Positions 29,691-37,761 of a DNA stretch of 64,000 nt are shown in pieces. Origin of the DNA: Blastopirellula marina (GTDB lineage: Bacteria; Planctomycetota; Planctomycetia; Pirellulales; Pirellulaceae); assembly GCF_002967715.1 (NCBI RefSeq), contig NZ_PUIA01000003.1:57521-121520 (forward strand), given 5' to 3'. Both the position numbers and the translations under genes were made by a program. The notes beneath the pieces are model-generated. The model did no database searches. It had not been told where the DNA came from and saw only the letters and a program-made list of their open reading frames with translations. How positions within the stretch are numbered: the first letter of the stretch is position 1; every line of letters starts with the position of its first letter.

Positions 29691-29816
29691 AATAATCGGC
29701 GCAATCGTTACAGCCGCGACACCAGTCTAGCCAGATCTTAGCCCCCCGATTCTCTTTCTCTCCTCGGCTGAGGGGGCTGACCTATATTTGCCTGAATTCG
29801 AATTTCAGGGGCGTAT

Positions 29817-31250
29817 GTGCCACCAAGTCAGGCAACGGTCATGAGTAATCCACTCCGTCAGATTCAGCACAAATCGACTCTCCTCGATGGGCTCTACCGC
29901 GTAGCGGACGCTGCGGCGATCATCGTGGGGATGATCCTGGCCGTCATGGGGGCCGGTGGATTTCCCACCGTCGATCATCACATGGCAGTGGCCGCGGCTC
30001 TGGCAATTTTCTATGTGGTGGCCGAGTTCACCGGCGTGTACCGCAATTGGCGAGGTGTTTCAACCGAGCGCGAAATCTGGTGCGGGGCGATGACCTGGGC
30101 CGTTTCACTGGCGATGCTTGTCTTGCTGGCGACCGTCTTCCGCTACGATCACCCCTTTGACCGCTACACGCTCGTATCGTGGTTTTTGACCACGCCGCTG
30201 CTGCTTACCGTTTCGCGAATGATCATCCGTGCGGTGCTGCGCTGGATGCTTGCCAACGGAATGAATCAACATGGAGTGGCAATCGTCGGCGTGAACGAAC
30301 TGAGTATTCAACTGGCCGAGAACATCAAAGACACGCCTGACCTGGGAATGCGTGTCGCTGGTTTTTACGACGACCGCCCCAGTGAACGTCTGCCGCAAAT
30401 TCCCGCAAGCCTGGGGACATGCGTGGGGAACCTGCACGACCTGGTCGAAGCGGCCAAGCGTGGCGAAGTGCAGCGCATTTACATCACGTTCCCCATGCGT
30501 GCCGAGTCGCGTATTCGTAACGTGCTGAATCATTTAGGGGACACGACCGCTTCGGTTTATATTGTGCCCGACTTCTTCGTGTTCGAGATCCTGCACTCGC
30601 GCTGGTCCGACATTCGTGGCCTTCCGGTGGTCAGCGTTTATGAGAACCCGCTGCTAGGTGTCGATGGTGTCTTGAAGCGTGTCAGCGATATCGTCCTCGC
30701 TTCTCTGGCCCTGTTGGTGCTCGCGATCCCGATGGCGCTGGTTGCCCTGGCGGTGAAGCTGACCTCTAAGGGGCCAGTCTTCTTCCGGCAGCGACGCTAC
30801 GGCCTGGACGGGCAAGAGATTCTGGTCTGGAAGTTCCGCAGCATGACCGTCTGCGAAGATGGCCCCAACGTCAAACAAGCTCAGAAGAACGACAGCCGAC
30901 TAACCCCCATCGGCGGATTTCTGCGGAAGTCGTCGGTCGATGAATTGCCGCAGCTGTTCAATGTGCTCAGTGGAACGATGTCGCTGGTCGGCCCGCGGCC
31001 ACATGCTTCGGCACACAACGAACAATACCGCAAGCTGATCCATCACTACATGCTGCGGCATAAGGTGAAGCCTGGCATCACCGGCCTGGCCCAGGTACGT
31101 GGCTGGCGGGGTGAAACCGATACCGTCGAAAAGATGGAACGCCGCGTGCAATGCGATCACGAATACATCCGCACCTGGAGCATCTGGCTCGACCTGCGAA
31201 TCTTGTTCGAGACCGTCTGGGTCGTGCTAGGCAGAAAGAACGCGTACTAA
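29817..31250 (+). CDS. Undecaprenyl-phosphate sugar-1-phosphate transferase (WcaJ/EpsE-like)
   Basis: The protein has 477 residues from GTG 29817, five bases after AGGGG; ATG 29841 is the alternative. It starts exopolysaccharide repeat units by moving a sugar-1-phosphate onto undecaprenyl phosphate. Four or five helices lie within residues 25-130, then a CoA-binding-like Rossmann domain (GVAIVGVNELSIQLAENI). The catalytic bacterial sugar transferase domain (about 281-477) has KRVSDIVLASLALL, GPVFFRQRRYGLDG, KFRSM (about 340), SVDELPQLFNV and LVGPRPHA (about 390). The Wzz-like gene at 34920 is a likely partner. Confidence 0.92.
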   Translation: MPPSQATVMSNPLRQIQHKSTLLDGLYRVADAAAIIVGMILAVMGAGGFPTVDHHMAVAAALAIFYVVAEFTGVYRNWRGVSTEREIWCGAMTWAVSLAMLVLLATVFRYDHPFDRYTLVSWFLTTPLLLTVSRMIIRAVLRWMLANGMNQHGVAIVGVNELSIQLAENIKDTPDLGMRVAGFYDDRPSERLPQIPASLGTCVGNLHDLVEAAKRGEVQRIYITFPMRAESRIRNVLNHLGDTTASVYIVPDFFVFEILHSRWSDIRGLPVVSVYENPLLGVDGVLKRVSDIVLASLALLVLAIPMALVALAVKLTSKGPVFFRQRRYGLDGQEILVWKFRSMTVCEDGPNVKQAQKNDSRLTPIGGFLRKSSVDELPQLFNVLSGTMSLVGPRPHASAHNEQYRKLIHHYMLRHKVKPGITGLAQVRGWRGETDTVEKMERRVQCDHEYIRTWSIWLDLRILFETVWVVLGRKNAY

Positions 31251-31258
31251 GAATTCCT

Positions 31259-31289
31259 GTCCCCTCGCCCTTCCCAAGGGAGAGGGGAC
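31259..31289. repeat. Family A hairpin between convergent genes
   Basis: GTCCCCTCGCCCTT pairs with AAGGGAGAGGGGAC around a short loop. It lies nine bases from one stop and ten from the other, so it may end both transcripts. Confidence 0.75.
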
Positions 31290-31298
31290 AAAAGGGAA

Positions 31299-33746
31299 TT
31301 ACTTCGCGTTACTTGTCGCCATCAGAAACCCAACTAGATCGCGCATCTCTTCAGGCGAGAGTACCTGCTGAAATCCTTCCGGCATGATCGACTTCTCGGA
31401 GTCGCGTTCTTCTTCGATCGCTTCGGGATCGAGTTCAAAACGCTTGCCGGCCGTATCGACGAACAGCCGCTTCTCGTTCACGCTGGGGTCGGTAATCGGG
31501 TAGCCTATATGCAGCCGCCCATCGTCCGTTAAGAGCACTTTGGGGACATACATCGGGGCGATCTCCTGGCTTGGCTGTAAGATCGATTCCAACAGCCGCT
31601 GTGCCGTCATTCGCTGGCCGATGTAGGTCAGGTCGGGGCCGACATCCGCCCCGCTTCCGTCGTACTTGTGGCAGCGAATGCAGTAGCCTCCCTTGGAAGA
31701 AAGAAACGTACGGCGACCGGCCTCGATGTCTGCTTGCCCTTGGATAGCTGCCAGCCACTGCTCATGCTGATGGGCAGGGATCGGATCGGCGATCGTGTCG
31801 GTGCGAAGCGTTCGCTTAGCTTCACGGCTAACGATCGGGTTGACGTCGGCTGCCAGCTTCTTGAGAGTGTCTTGATGCACGTCGGCATGATCGGAAAGTC
31901 CGACGATGGCCATCGCGCGAAGTTGTGGATCACGCGTAGTATCCAAGGCGATAGCGGTTGCCACTTTCTCTCCCGACTCGCCACCGCGAAGATACAGTAC
32001 TTGCAGTGCCTGACGGGCCAAATCGTTGTCCTGGAAGTCGCTCAATGCCTGAAGCGTTTCGTCGGAGAGCTGCTTGCTGCGTGGATCGATCAGCTTGAGG
32101 GCCAACGTTCGCAATGCGGCCGATTGGTTCTCGTCGCGGATGATGTTGGCCAGCGTCTGTTGCTCTAAGATCTCGTTTCGTCCACCGACGCTGCCAGATT
32201 CAAGCCACGAGAGCGTGCTCAGCAAAACAGGAAACTCGCGAACGGTCGGCGTGTGCGACTTAAGCCGCTCTTTCAACTGTGGTAGAAAATCTTGGGCCTG
32301 CGTGTCAGAGATCCACCGCATGGCATAAATGCGAACGCGATCGTCCTGATCTTCCAGGGCCGCGCGAAGCAGTTGCCAGGGGGTCTCGGACTGCTGGGTA
32401 TCGCAGGACCAGCGATACGCTTCCAGAATTCCGAGACGCTGAGCACCAGTGGGTAGCTCTTGCCAGATTTCCAGTGGCATGTCGACGCCACGCGTGGCGA
32501 AACCATAGACGGCGGCCTGGTGCAGGAAAGGATCGTCGTACTCAAGGGCTGCCAGGGTCGGGGACTTTCGCAGTTGGGCGGCTTCCTCTTCCGCGGTCGA
32601 AAGGGGTAATGCCTTGCTGATGGCAGGCTCCTGCTTCCAGCTCAAACGCCAGATGCGCCCTTTGCCATGCACCGGGTAGCTGCGGTCGACCCAGTCGGTG
32701 AAGTAAAGCGATCCGTCCGGGGCGATCGCGAAATCGACCGGGCGGAAGTTGTGATCCCCTTGCACGACCGTTTGGAACGTGGCCTGGACACTGGCACCAT
32801 TATTGCCCAAGCGAAAGGTCTCGATACGATGATCGCCCCAACTGGTTCCCCATAGTTCGCCGTGATACCAGATCACGCCGCTAGGGGCTTCGCCGGTCGC
32901 GGCCACCATCGGCAGCGTACCAGGCAGTTCCCCATTCCAAGCCTGCAGTGGATGTACGCCCGTTCGGCCGTAACGGAACTGATAGCCATAGTCACCGCCC
33001 GGTACGATATGCAGCAGCCGGCACGGTGGGCGGCTGTCAGGATCGTTATCGACCATATACAGACGGCCAGTCGGATCGAAGATCATCCCGAACGGATTCC
33101 ACACACCGGTCGCCATCAACTGCAGATCGCTGCCGTCGAGATTGCAGTGATAGATGGTTCCCCCTTCGCCTCCGCCGGAAAGCTTGGTGCCGTCGCTGCC
33201 GATCAGGGCGTAGGGTTCGCCCAGGTTTTCACCCAGCCCAAAGTAGAGCAGGCCATCAGGTCCAATGGTCAAACCAGCCAGGCCGTTGTGTGGGTAACGT
33301 CCGGCCGTTTCCAGGTGGGCAATCTCTTCGCGTTTGTCGGCGACATGATCTCCGTTGGTATCGAGCAGACGAAACACTTCCATTCGCGTGGCCACGTAGA
33401 TCGAACCATCCTTCGCGGAAAGGATGCTCATCGTGGCCTCAGTTCCTTCGTAGAAGGTGCTCCACGTATCGAACTTGCCGTCGCCGTTGGTATCGGCAAA
33501 GCGGCGGATGCGATCTTTCGGCGGGCCTTGGTAGTCAGGCTGACGATGATGCGTGTGCGACTCGATCACCAGCAACGCCCCACTTTGGTCGAACGTGATG
33601 CCGATCGGTGTGACAATGTCTGGCTGTTCGGCGATCAGTTCCAACTGGAGACGTGGATCGAGCACCTTCGGTGGGTCGGCGCAAAGAATATCCGCAATTC
33701 CCAGTAATAAAAACAGACTCAGTACAAGGGACCGATATCCTGGCAT
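31299..33746 (-). CDS. PVC-type haem-binding CxxCH dehydrogenase-like protein
   Basis: The protein has about 815 residues from ATG 33746, which gives the signal peptide MPGYRSLVLSLFLLLGIADILCA. A beta-propeller, soluble-glucose-dehydrogenase-like domain covers about 25-380 (GITFDQSGALLVIESHTHHR, NTNGDGKFD-type repeats, WNPFGMIFDPTGRLYMVDND). A HEAT-like helical region covers about 400-640. A cytochrome c domain follows with CIRCH near residue 688 and the distal Met probably in SIMPEGF. This is the PVC-specific exported haem dehydrogenase family. It faces the ThuA gene head to head, so a shared promoter region and sugar oxidation are inferred. Confidence 0.9.
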   Translation of the reverse strand: MPGYRSLVLSLFLLLGIADILCADPPKVLDPRLQLELIAEQPDIVTPIGITFDQSGALLVIESHTHHRQPDYQGPPKDRIRRFADTNGDGKFDTWSTFYEGTEATMSILSAKDGSIYVATRMEVFRLLDTNGDHVADKREEIAHLETAGRYPHNGLAGLTIGPDGLLYFGLGENLGEPYALIGSDGTKLSGGGEGGTIYHCNLDGSDLQLMATGVWNPFGMIFDPTGRLYMVDNDPDSRPPCRLLHIVPGGDYGYQFRYGRTGVHPLQAWNGELPGTLPMVAATGEAPSGVIWYHGELWGTSWGDHRIETFRLGNNGASVQATFQTVVQGDHNFRPVDFAIAPDGSLYFTDWVDRSYPVHGKGRIWRLSWKQEPAISKALPLSTAEEEAAQLRKSPTLAALEYDDPFLHQAAVYGFATRGVDMPLEIWQELPTGAQRLGILEAYRWSCDTQQSETPWQLLRAALEDQDDRVRIYAMRWISDTQAQDFLPQLKERLKSHTPTVREFPVLLSTLSWLESGSVGGRNEILEQQTLANIIRDENQSAALRTLALKLIDPRSKQLSDETLQALSDFQDNDLARQALQVLYLRGGESGEKVATAIALDTTRDPQLRAMAIVGLSDHADVHQDTLKKLAADVNPIVSREAKRTLRTDTIADPIPAHQHEQWLAAIQGQADIEAGRRTFLSSKGGYCIRCHKYDGSGADVGPDLTYIGQRMTAQRLLESILQPSQEIAPMYVPKVLLTDDGRLHIGYPITDPSVNEKRLFVDTAGKRFELDPEAIEEERDSEKSIMPEGFQQVLSPEEMRDLVGFLMATSNAK

Positions 33747-33905
33747 GGTGAAACCTTCGGGAGAAGCGTTGGGGAAGGGAGGCGGTACCGCGATAAATTC
33801 GTGGGAATTGATCGGGCGAGAGCGGTGAAATGTGGATCGATTTCGATTATAACCGAACTGATTCACGACTTCCCACCTCCCGATTCACCCCTTCAGGAAT
33901 TCTCC

Positions 33906-34904
33906 ATGAAAATCAATATTCTCTGGCTGACGCTAGTTGCCCTGGTGGTGACGCCACTGTCTGTGGTTTCCGCTGATGACACCATGCTTACGTACAAGGG
34001 GGGCGATGGTCCCGGCAAAGGGAAGCACATCGTGATGATTAGTGGCGACGAAGAGTATCGCTCGGAAGAAGCCCTGCCGATGCTGGCCGGTATCTTGTCG
34101 AAGCATCACGGCTTCGATTGTACCGTGCTATTTTCGATCAACCCCGAAGACGGTACGGTCGATCCAAACAACCAGAAGAACATCCCTGGCATCGACAAGC
34201 TGAAGTCGGCCGATCTGTGCATCATCATGACCCGCTTTCGCAACCTGCCGGATGCCGACATGCAGGTCATCGACGACTATCTGAAAGCCGGCAAGCCGAT
34301 CATCGGTATCCGCACGGCGACCCATGCGTTCAACATTCCCAAGGACGCTAAGTTCCATGCTTATAGCTTCAACAATAAAGGGGGTTTCGGTAAGCAGGTT
34401 CTCGGCGAAACGTGGATCAGCCACCATGGTCAGCACAAAGGGGAAAGCACCCGCGGTGTGATTAACGAAGCAGCGAAAGACAATCCAATCCTTCGCGGTG
34501 TCGATGACGTGTGGGGACCGACCGACGTGTACGGCGTTCGCAATCTGCCGGAAGACGCCACCGTGCTGGTTTACGGTTCGGTGCTGAAAGGGATGAAACC
34601 GGAAGACAAGCCTGTCGAAGGCAAGAAGAACGATCCAATGATGCCCATCGTCTGGACGATGCCATATCAGCTGGAAGGTGGCAAGCAAGGGACATCGGTG
34701 TGCAGCACATTCGGCAGCGCGATCGACTATTTGAACGAAGACGGTCGCCGCATCATCGTCAACGCCGCGTTTGATCTGGTGGGTCTGGAAGACAAGATCA
34801 CGCCAGATCTCGATGTCAGCATCGTGGGCGAATACGATCCAAGCTTCTACGGTTTCAACAGCTTCAAGAAGGGTTTGAAGCCAGCCGACTTCCAAGGGAA
34901 GTAG
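33906..34904 (+). CDS. Secreted ThuA-domain protein
   Basis: The protein has 332 residues from ATG 33906, six bases after AGGAA. A signal peptide, MKINILWLTLVALVVTPLS, ends near residue 23. The ThuA (class I glutamine amidotransferase-like) fold shows as HIVMISGDEEYRSEEALPML, KSADLCIIMTRFRNLPD, KPIIGIRTATHAF and VWTMPYQLEGGKQG. ThuA proteins act in trehalose and other sugar use, possibly on 3-keto-sugars. It is divergent from the haem dehydrogenase-like gene, a common planctomycete pairing. It converges on the Wzz-like gene, 15 bases away. Confidence 0.88.
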   Translation: MKINILWLTLVALVVTPLSVVSADDTMLTYKGGDGPGKGKHIVMISGDEEYRSEEALPMLAGILSKHHGFDCTVLFSINPEDGTVDPNNQKNIPGIDKLKSADLCIIMTRFRNLPDADMQVIDDYLKAGKPIIGIRTATHAFNIPKDAKFHAYSFNNKGGFGKQVLGETWISHHGQHKGESTRGVINEAAKDNPILRGVDDVWGPTDVYGVRNLPEDATVLVYGSVLKGMKPEDKPVEGKKNDPMMPIVWTMPYQLEGGKQGTSVCSTFGSAIDYLNEDGRRIIVNAAFDLVGLEDKITPDLDVSIVGEYDPSFYGFNSFKKGLKPADFQGK

Positions 34905-34919
34905 AAGCTTGTTCGCAGT

Positions 34920-36509
34920 CTACTGGCCGCGCCGATCTCCGGGCGCGGCCGTTCCGCGGCGGTCTGAGCCACCACGACGATCGACTTCTGGATAGGTTGC
35001 CGGCGGAGCTTGATCAGTCGCGCGGCGTCCGCGGCCTGGGGCATCCGGGTTGACCGGAGGCTGCTCGGCCATTCGTGGAACGGCTCGGCGATCGCCAGCA
35101 CTTGGTGTGGCAGACGTATCGGTCGAGCGGCGACCCCACAGGCGATCGGTCCAACGACGACCTTGGCTCCCTGGCATGGGCGTCAGTAGAACCACCAATC
35201 CCACACCCAGTATCAGGCCACCCAGCAAGCCAGCGCCAGCGATAACCGTCTTGCCGGGGCCCAGCGGGTATTCACCGGTGGTTGGCTGATCGATGCGGGT
35301 GATCAGGCTGGAAGTTTCAGAAGCGCGTTTGTTGGCCTTGGCATCGGCTAGTTGTTCGTGGGCTGTTCGCAGGACGAGGGTACACTTATCAACGTCGGCA
35401 ACCAGGTTGGCGTAACCGGCACGAATGGAAGCCAGCGAATCGAGACGCTCGCGAACGCCTGCTTCCTGGCTGTTGATCGAATTCAAACGCGATCGCTGCA
35501 ACTGCAGATCCGCTTGAACACCACGGACGGCAATCTCCAGCTCTCCCTTTAGCTTGTTACGCACTTCTTCCTCGGCCGCGATCGCCGATTGAACTTGTGG
35601 GTGCGACTTGCTCATCTTGCCCATCAACTGCGAAGTGCGAAGCTGCGCATCGACCAGGCCGTCCTTCAAACGGCGTAGCGATGGCTGGCTTTCGAGCAAC
35701 TGATTCGGGGTGGCGATCAGGTTGTCAGGGTCGTTCTGGGCGGACTTCAAGATGTTGAGCTGTTCGTCCAGCTTGACCAGTTCGGCTTCGCCGTCGCGAA
35801 TCTGCTGCTTGATCTGGTTCCAGGCATTGCGAAGATTACCGTCGCCCGACTGGGCATCGTTCAGGCTCCGCAGTTCACCCAGGTCGCTGCCGACCTTGGT
35901 TTCCTGGGCCTTCAATACTTCGGTTGCTCGGGCCAATTCCTGCTGAGCCAAGAGCTCGGCGTTTTCAAGTTCCGCGATCACGCTGTCGGCGCGGCGGTTA
36001 CGGATGTTCTTCAAAGCGATGTCCATCTGCTGGCAAAGCGTCGATGCCAACAGAATGGCTCGCTCGCGATTGTCGGCGTCGACCGATAGATGCAGCACTT
36101 CCGTGGTGCCAAACTCCGCGCCGTTGGGCGGGCTAACCTTCACGTTCTTGCGCAGCGACTCAACATCGGCAAGCGCGGGCCATTCCCCCTTTGAGTGGCT
36201 GCCAGCGGGACGCCCGACTTCTTTGAGCGTGGCTTCCAGCACCGCTTGATTGCGGGCCACTTCCACCACCATTTCCTGAGCGGCTTTCATCGTATCGATA
36301 CTATCGAAACGCCCCTGACCGCTCAGTTGGCCGGCGGCTTCATCACGTAGTAAGACCGACTGAGTTGCTTGCCACTGGTCTGGCTTCACCAGCGAGTAAG
36401 TTGCCGCCAACAGAAAACAGCCGAACGCCACCGGCACCCATAGCTTCCACTGTTGGCAGAGGAGACTGGTGTACTGCTGAACTTGCGGGGGTAGCTGAAG
36501 CTGGCTCAT
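34920..36509 (-). CDS. Wzz/GumC-like polysaccharide chain-length protein
   Basis: The protein has about 529 residues from ATG 36509 (MSQLQLPPQVQQYTS). The first membrane helix is near 18-38, the second near 430-455 (VIAGAGLLGGLILGVGLVVLL). Between them lies a long coiled coil, about 170-360. This is the Wzz/GumC copolymerase layout. The C-terminal tail of about 70 residues is Arg/Pro-rich with repeated DRR and RRG, and no BY-kinase domain is fused. It probably controls chain length or export of the polysaccharide begun by the transferase at 29817. The stop is 15 bases from the ThuA stop, convergent. Confidence 0.8.
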   Translation of the reverse strand: MSQLQLPPQVQQYTSLLCQQWKLWVPVAFGCFLLAATYSLVKPDQWQATQSVLLRDEAAGQLSGQGRFDSIDTMKAAQEMVVEVARNQAVLEATLKEVGRPAGSHSKGEWPALADVESLRKNVKVSPPNGAEFGTTEVLHLSVDADNRERAILLASTLCQQMDIALKNIRNRRADSVIAELENAELLAQQELARATEVLKAQETKVGSDLGELRSLNDAQSGDGNLRNAWNQIKQQIRDGEAELVKLDEQLNILKSAQNDPDNLIATPNQLLESQPSLRRLKDGLVDAQLRTSQLMGKMSKSHPQVQSAIAAEEEVRNKLKGELEIAVRGVQADLQLQRSRLNSINSQEAGVRERLDSLASIRAGYANLVADVDKCTLVLRTAHEQLADAKANKRASETSSLITRIDQPTTGEYPLGPGKTVIAGAGLLGGLILGVGLVVLLTPMPGSQGRRWTDRLWGRRSTDTSATPSAGDRRAVPRMAEQPPVNPDAPGRGRRATDQAPPATYPEVDRRGGSDRRGTAAPGDRRGQ

Positions 36510-36623
36510 GGCGACTTCCGATCGGCGGATTGCAGCGGTTGTAACGATTGTCCGGCGCGTGCGCAGGTGCGCAGCGAAACGCGTATCCAACTCTAGGTTG
36601 CCGTTACGTGCAGGCATCGCGAT

Positions 36624-37751
36624 TTAGAAGAATCGGCGCGGAGAAAGAAAGTCGATCGGCACGCTCGTCTGCCCCGTCATGGCCAGGTCGCACAGAATCT
36701 GCCCCAGGGCCGAAGCGAACTTGAAGCCATGCCCCGACAGGCCAGCCACGAAGTGCAGGCCGTCGTGCTCGGGGTGCGTGCCAACGAGAAAGTGCTGGTC
36801 TGGCGTAACCGTGTACATGCACGCCTCGTGATGAACCAGGTCTTGCGAAAGCAGCGGAAGGTGATTTCTGGTGAACGTTTCAACCGACGCGCGATCGGCC
36901 GCGTCTTCCTGCTGCGACTGCTGCTGCGCCGAGGCAATCGGTTCGCCCCCATCGTGCCGAGCCAGCTTCACCCCTTGGCGGTCGATCTGAGGGAAGCCAT
37001 AGTAAATGCCACCAAGCGTCTCGATCAAAAAGACTGGAAACGACGATGCCTGCGTGTAAGCCGCAGCATCATTGGCGTACCAGTATAGATGCTTCCGCAG
37101 AATCGTCATCGGGACATTCAGATCAGCCAAAAGCTGTGTCGCCCACGCCCCGCCGCAGATGACCAACTGCTTCGCGTGAATGACTTCATCTGCGGTTTGC
37201 AGCTCGAACGTATCTTCGTTTCGCGTCCAAGACTTAATCGGCGTATCGTTCTTTAGGATCGCCCCGTGCTGCCGGGCCTGGTCGAGGTAAGCGGAAATGC
37301 ACTCGGCCACCAGCAGGTAGCCGGCGTCACGTTCCAGGATGCCGACGCAAGCCTCTGGTGGTACGACGCCGGGGAATTCGCGGGTGATGTCATCGAATGC
37401 GTAGCGCTGGATCGCCAATTGATGCTGCTGGGCACTACGCAGCGTCCCGGCAATCACTTCGCCTGCTTCCGGTCCGATCTGCAGCACGCCGGTTGGGAAG
37501 TAGAGCTTTCGTCCCGTGGTTTGCTCGAGATCGTGCCACTCGCGGTACGCATGACGCAGCAGCGGGACGTAGTCGGGGTGTTCGAAGTAGGCCATGCGAA
37601 TAACACGCGTCTGGCCGTGCGAACTGCCGTGGTTGTGCGGCGGAGAGTAGCGATCCAGACCGATCACATTGGCCCCGGCCCTAGCCAGGTACGCGACCGC
37701 CGCGCTGCCGACGCCGCCGGTCCCAACAACAGCAACGTCGCACGTGAGCAT
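36624..37751 (-). CDS. solA: N-methyl-amino-acid oxidase, sarcosine oxidase/MTOX-like flavoenzyme
   Basis: The protein has about 375 residues from ATG 37751. It opens with the dinucleotide-binding motif VAVVGTGGVGSAAVAYLARAG. HGSSHGQTRVIRMAYFEHPDY is characteristic of the monomeric sarcosine / N-methyltryptophan oxidase family. Covalent FAD attachment is predicted at the Cys of EACMYTVTPD near residue 310. It oxidatively demethylates an N-methyl amino acid, releasing formaldehyde and H2O2. The symbol follows the closest well-known member; substrate is not proven. It starts ten bases after the upstream lipoprotein gene's stop, implying one mRNA. Confidence 0.88.
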   Translation of the reverse strand: MLTCDVAVVGTGGVGSAAVAYLARAGANVIGLDRYSPPHNHGSSHGQTRVIRMAYFEHPDYVPLLRHAYREWHDLEQTTGRKLYFPTGVLQIGPEAGEVIAGTLRSAQQHQLAIQRYAFDDITREFPGVVPPEACVGILERDAGYLLVAECISAYLDQARQHGAILKNDTPIKSWTRNEDTFELQTADEVIHAKQLVICGGAWATQLLADLNVPMTILRKHLYWYANDAAAYTQASSFPVFLIETLGGIYYGFPQIDRQGVKLARHDGGEPIASAQQQSQQEDAADRASVETFTRNHLPLLSQDLVHHEACMYTVTPDQHFLVGTHPEHDGLHFVAGLSGHGFKFASALGQILCDLAMTGQTSVPIDFLSPRRFF

Positions 37752-37761
37752 GGGAATCGTC

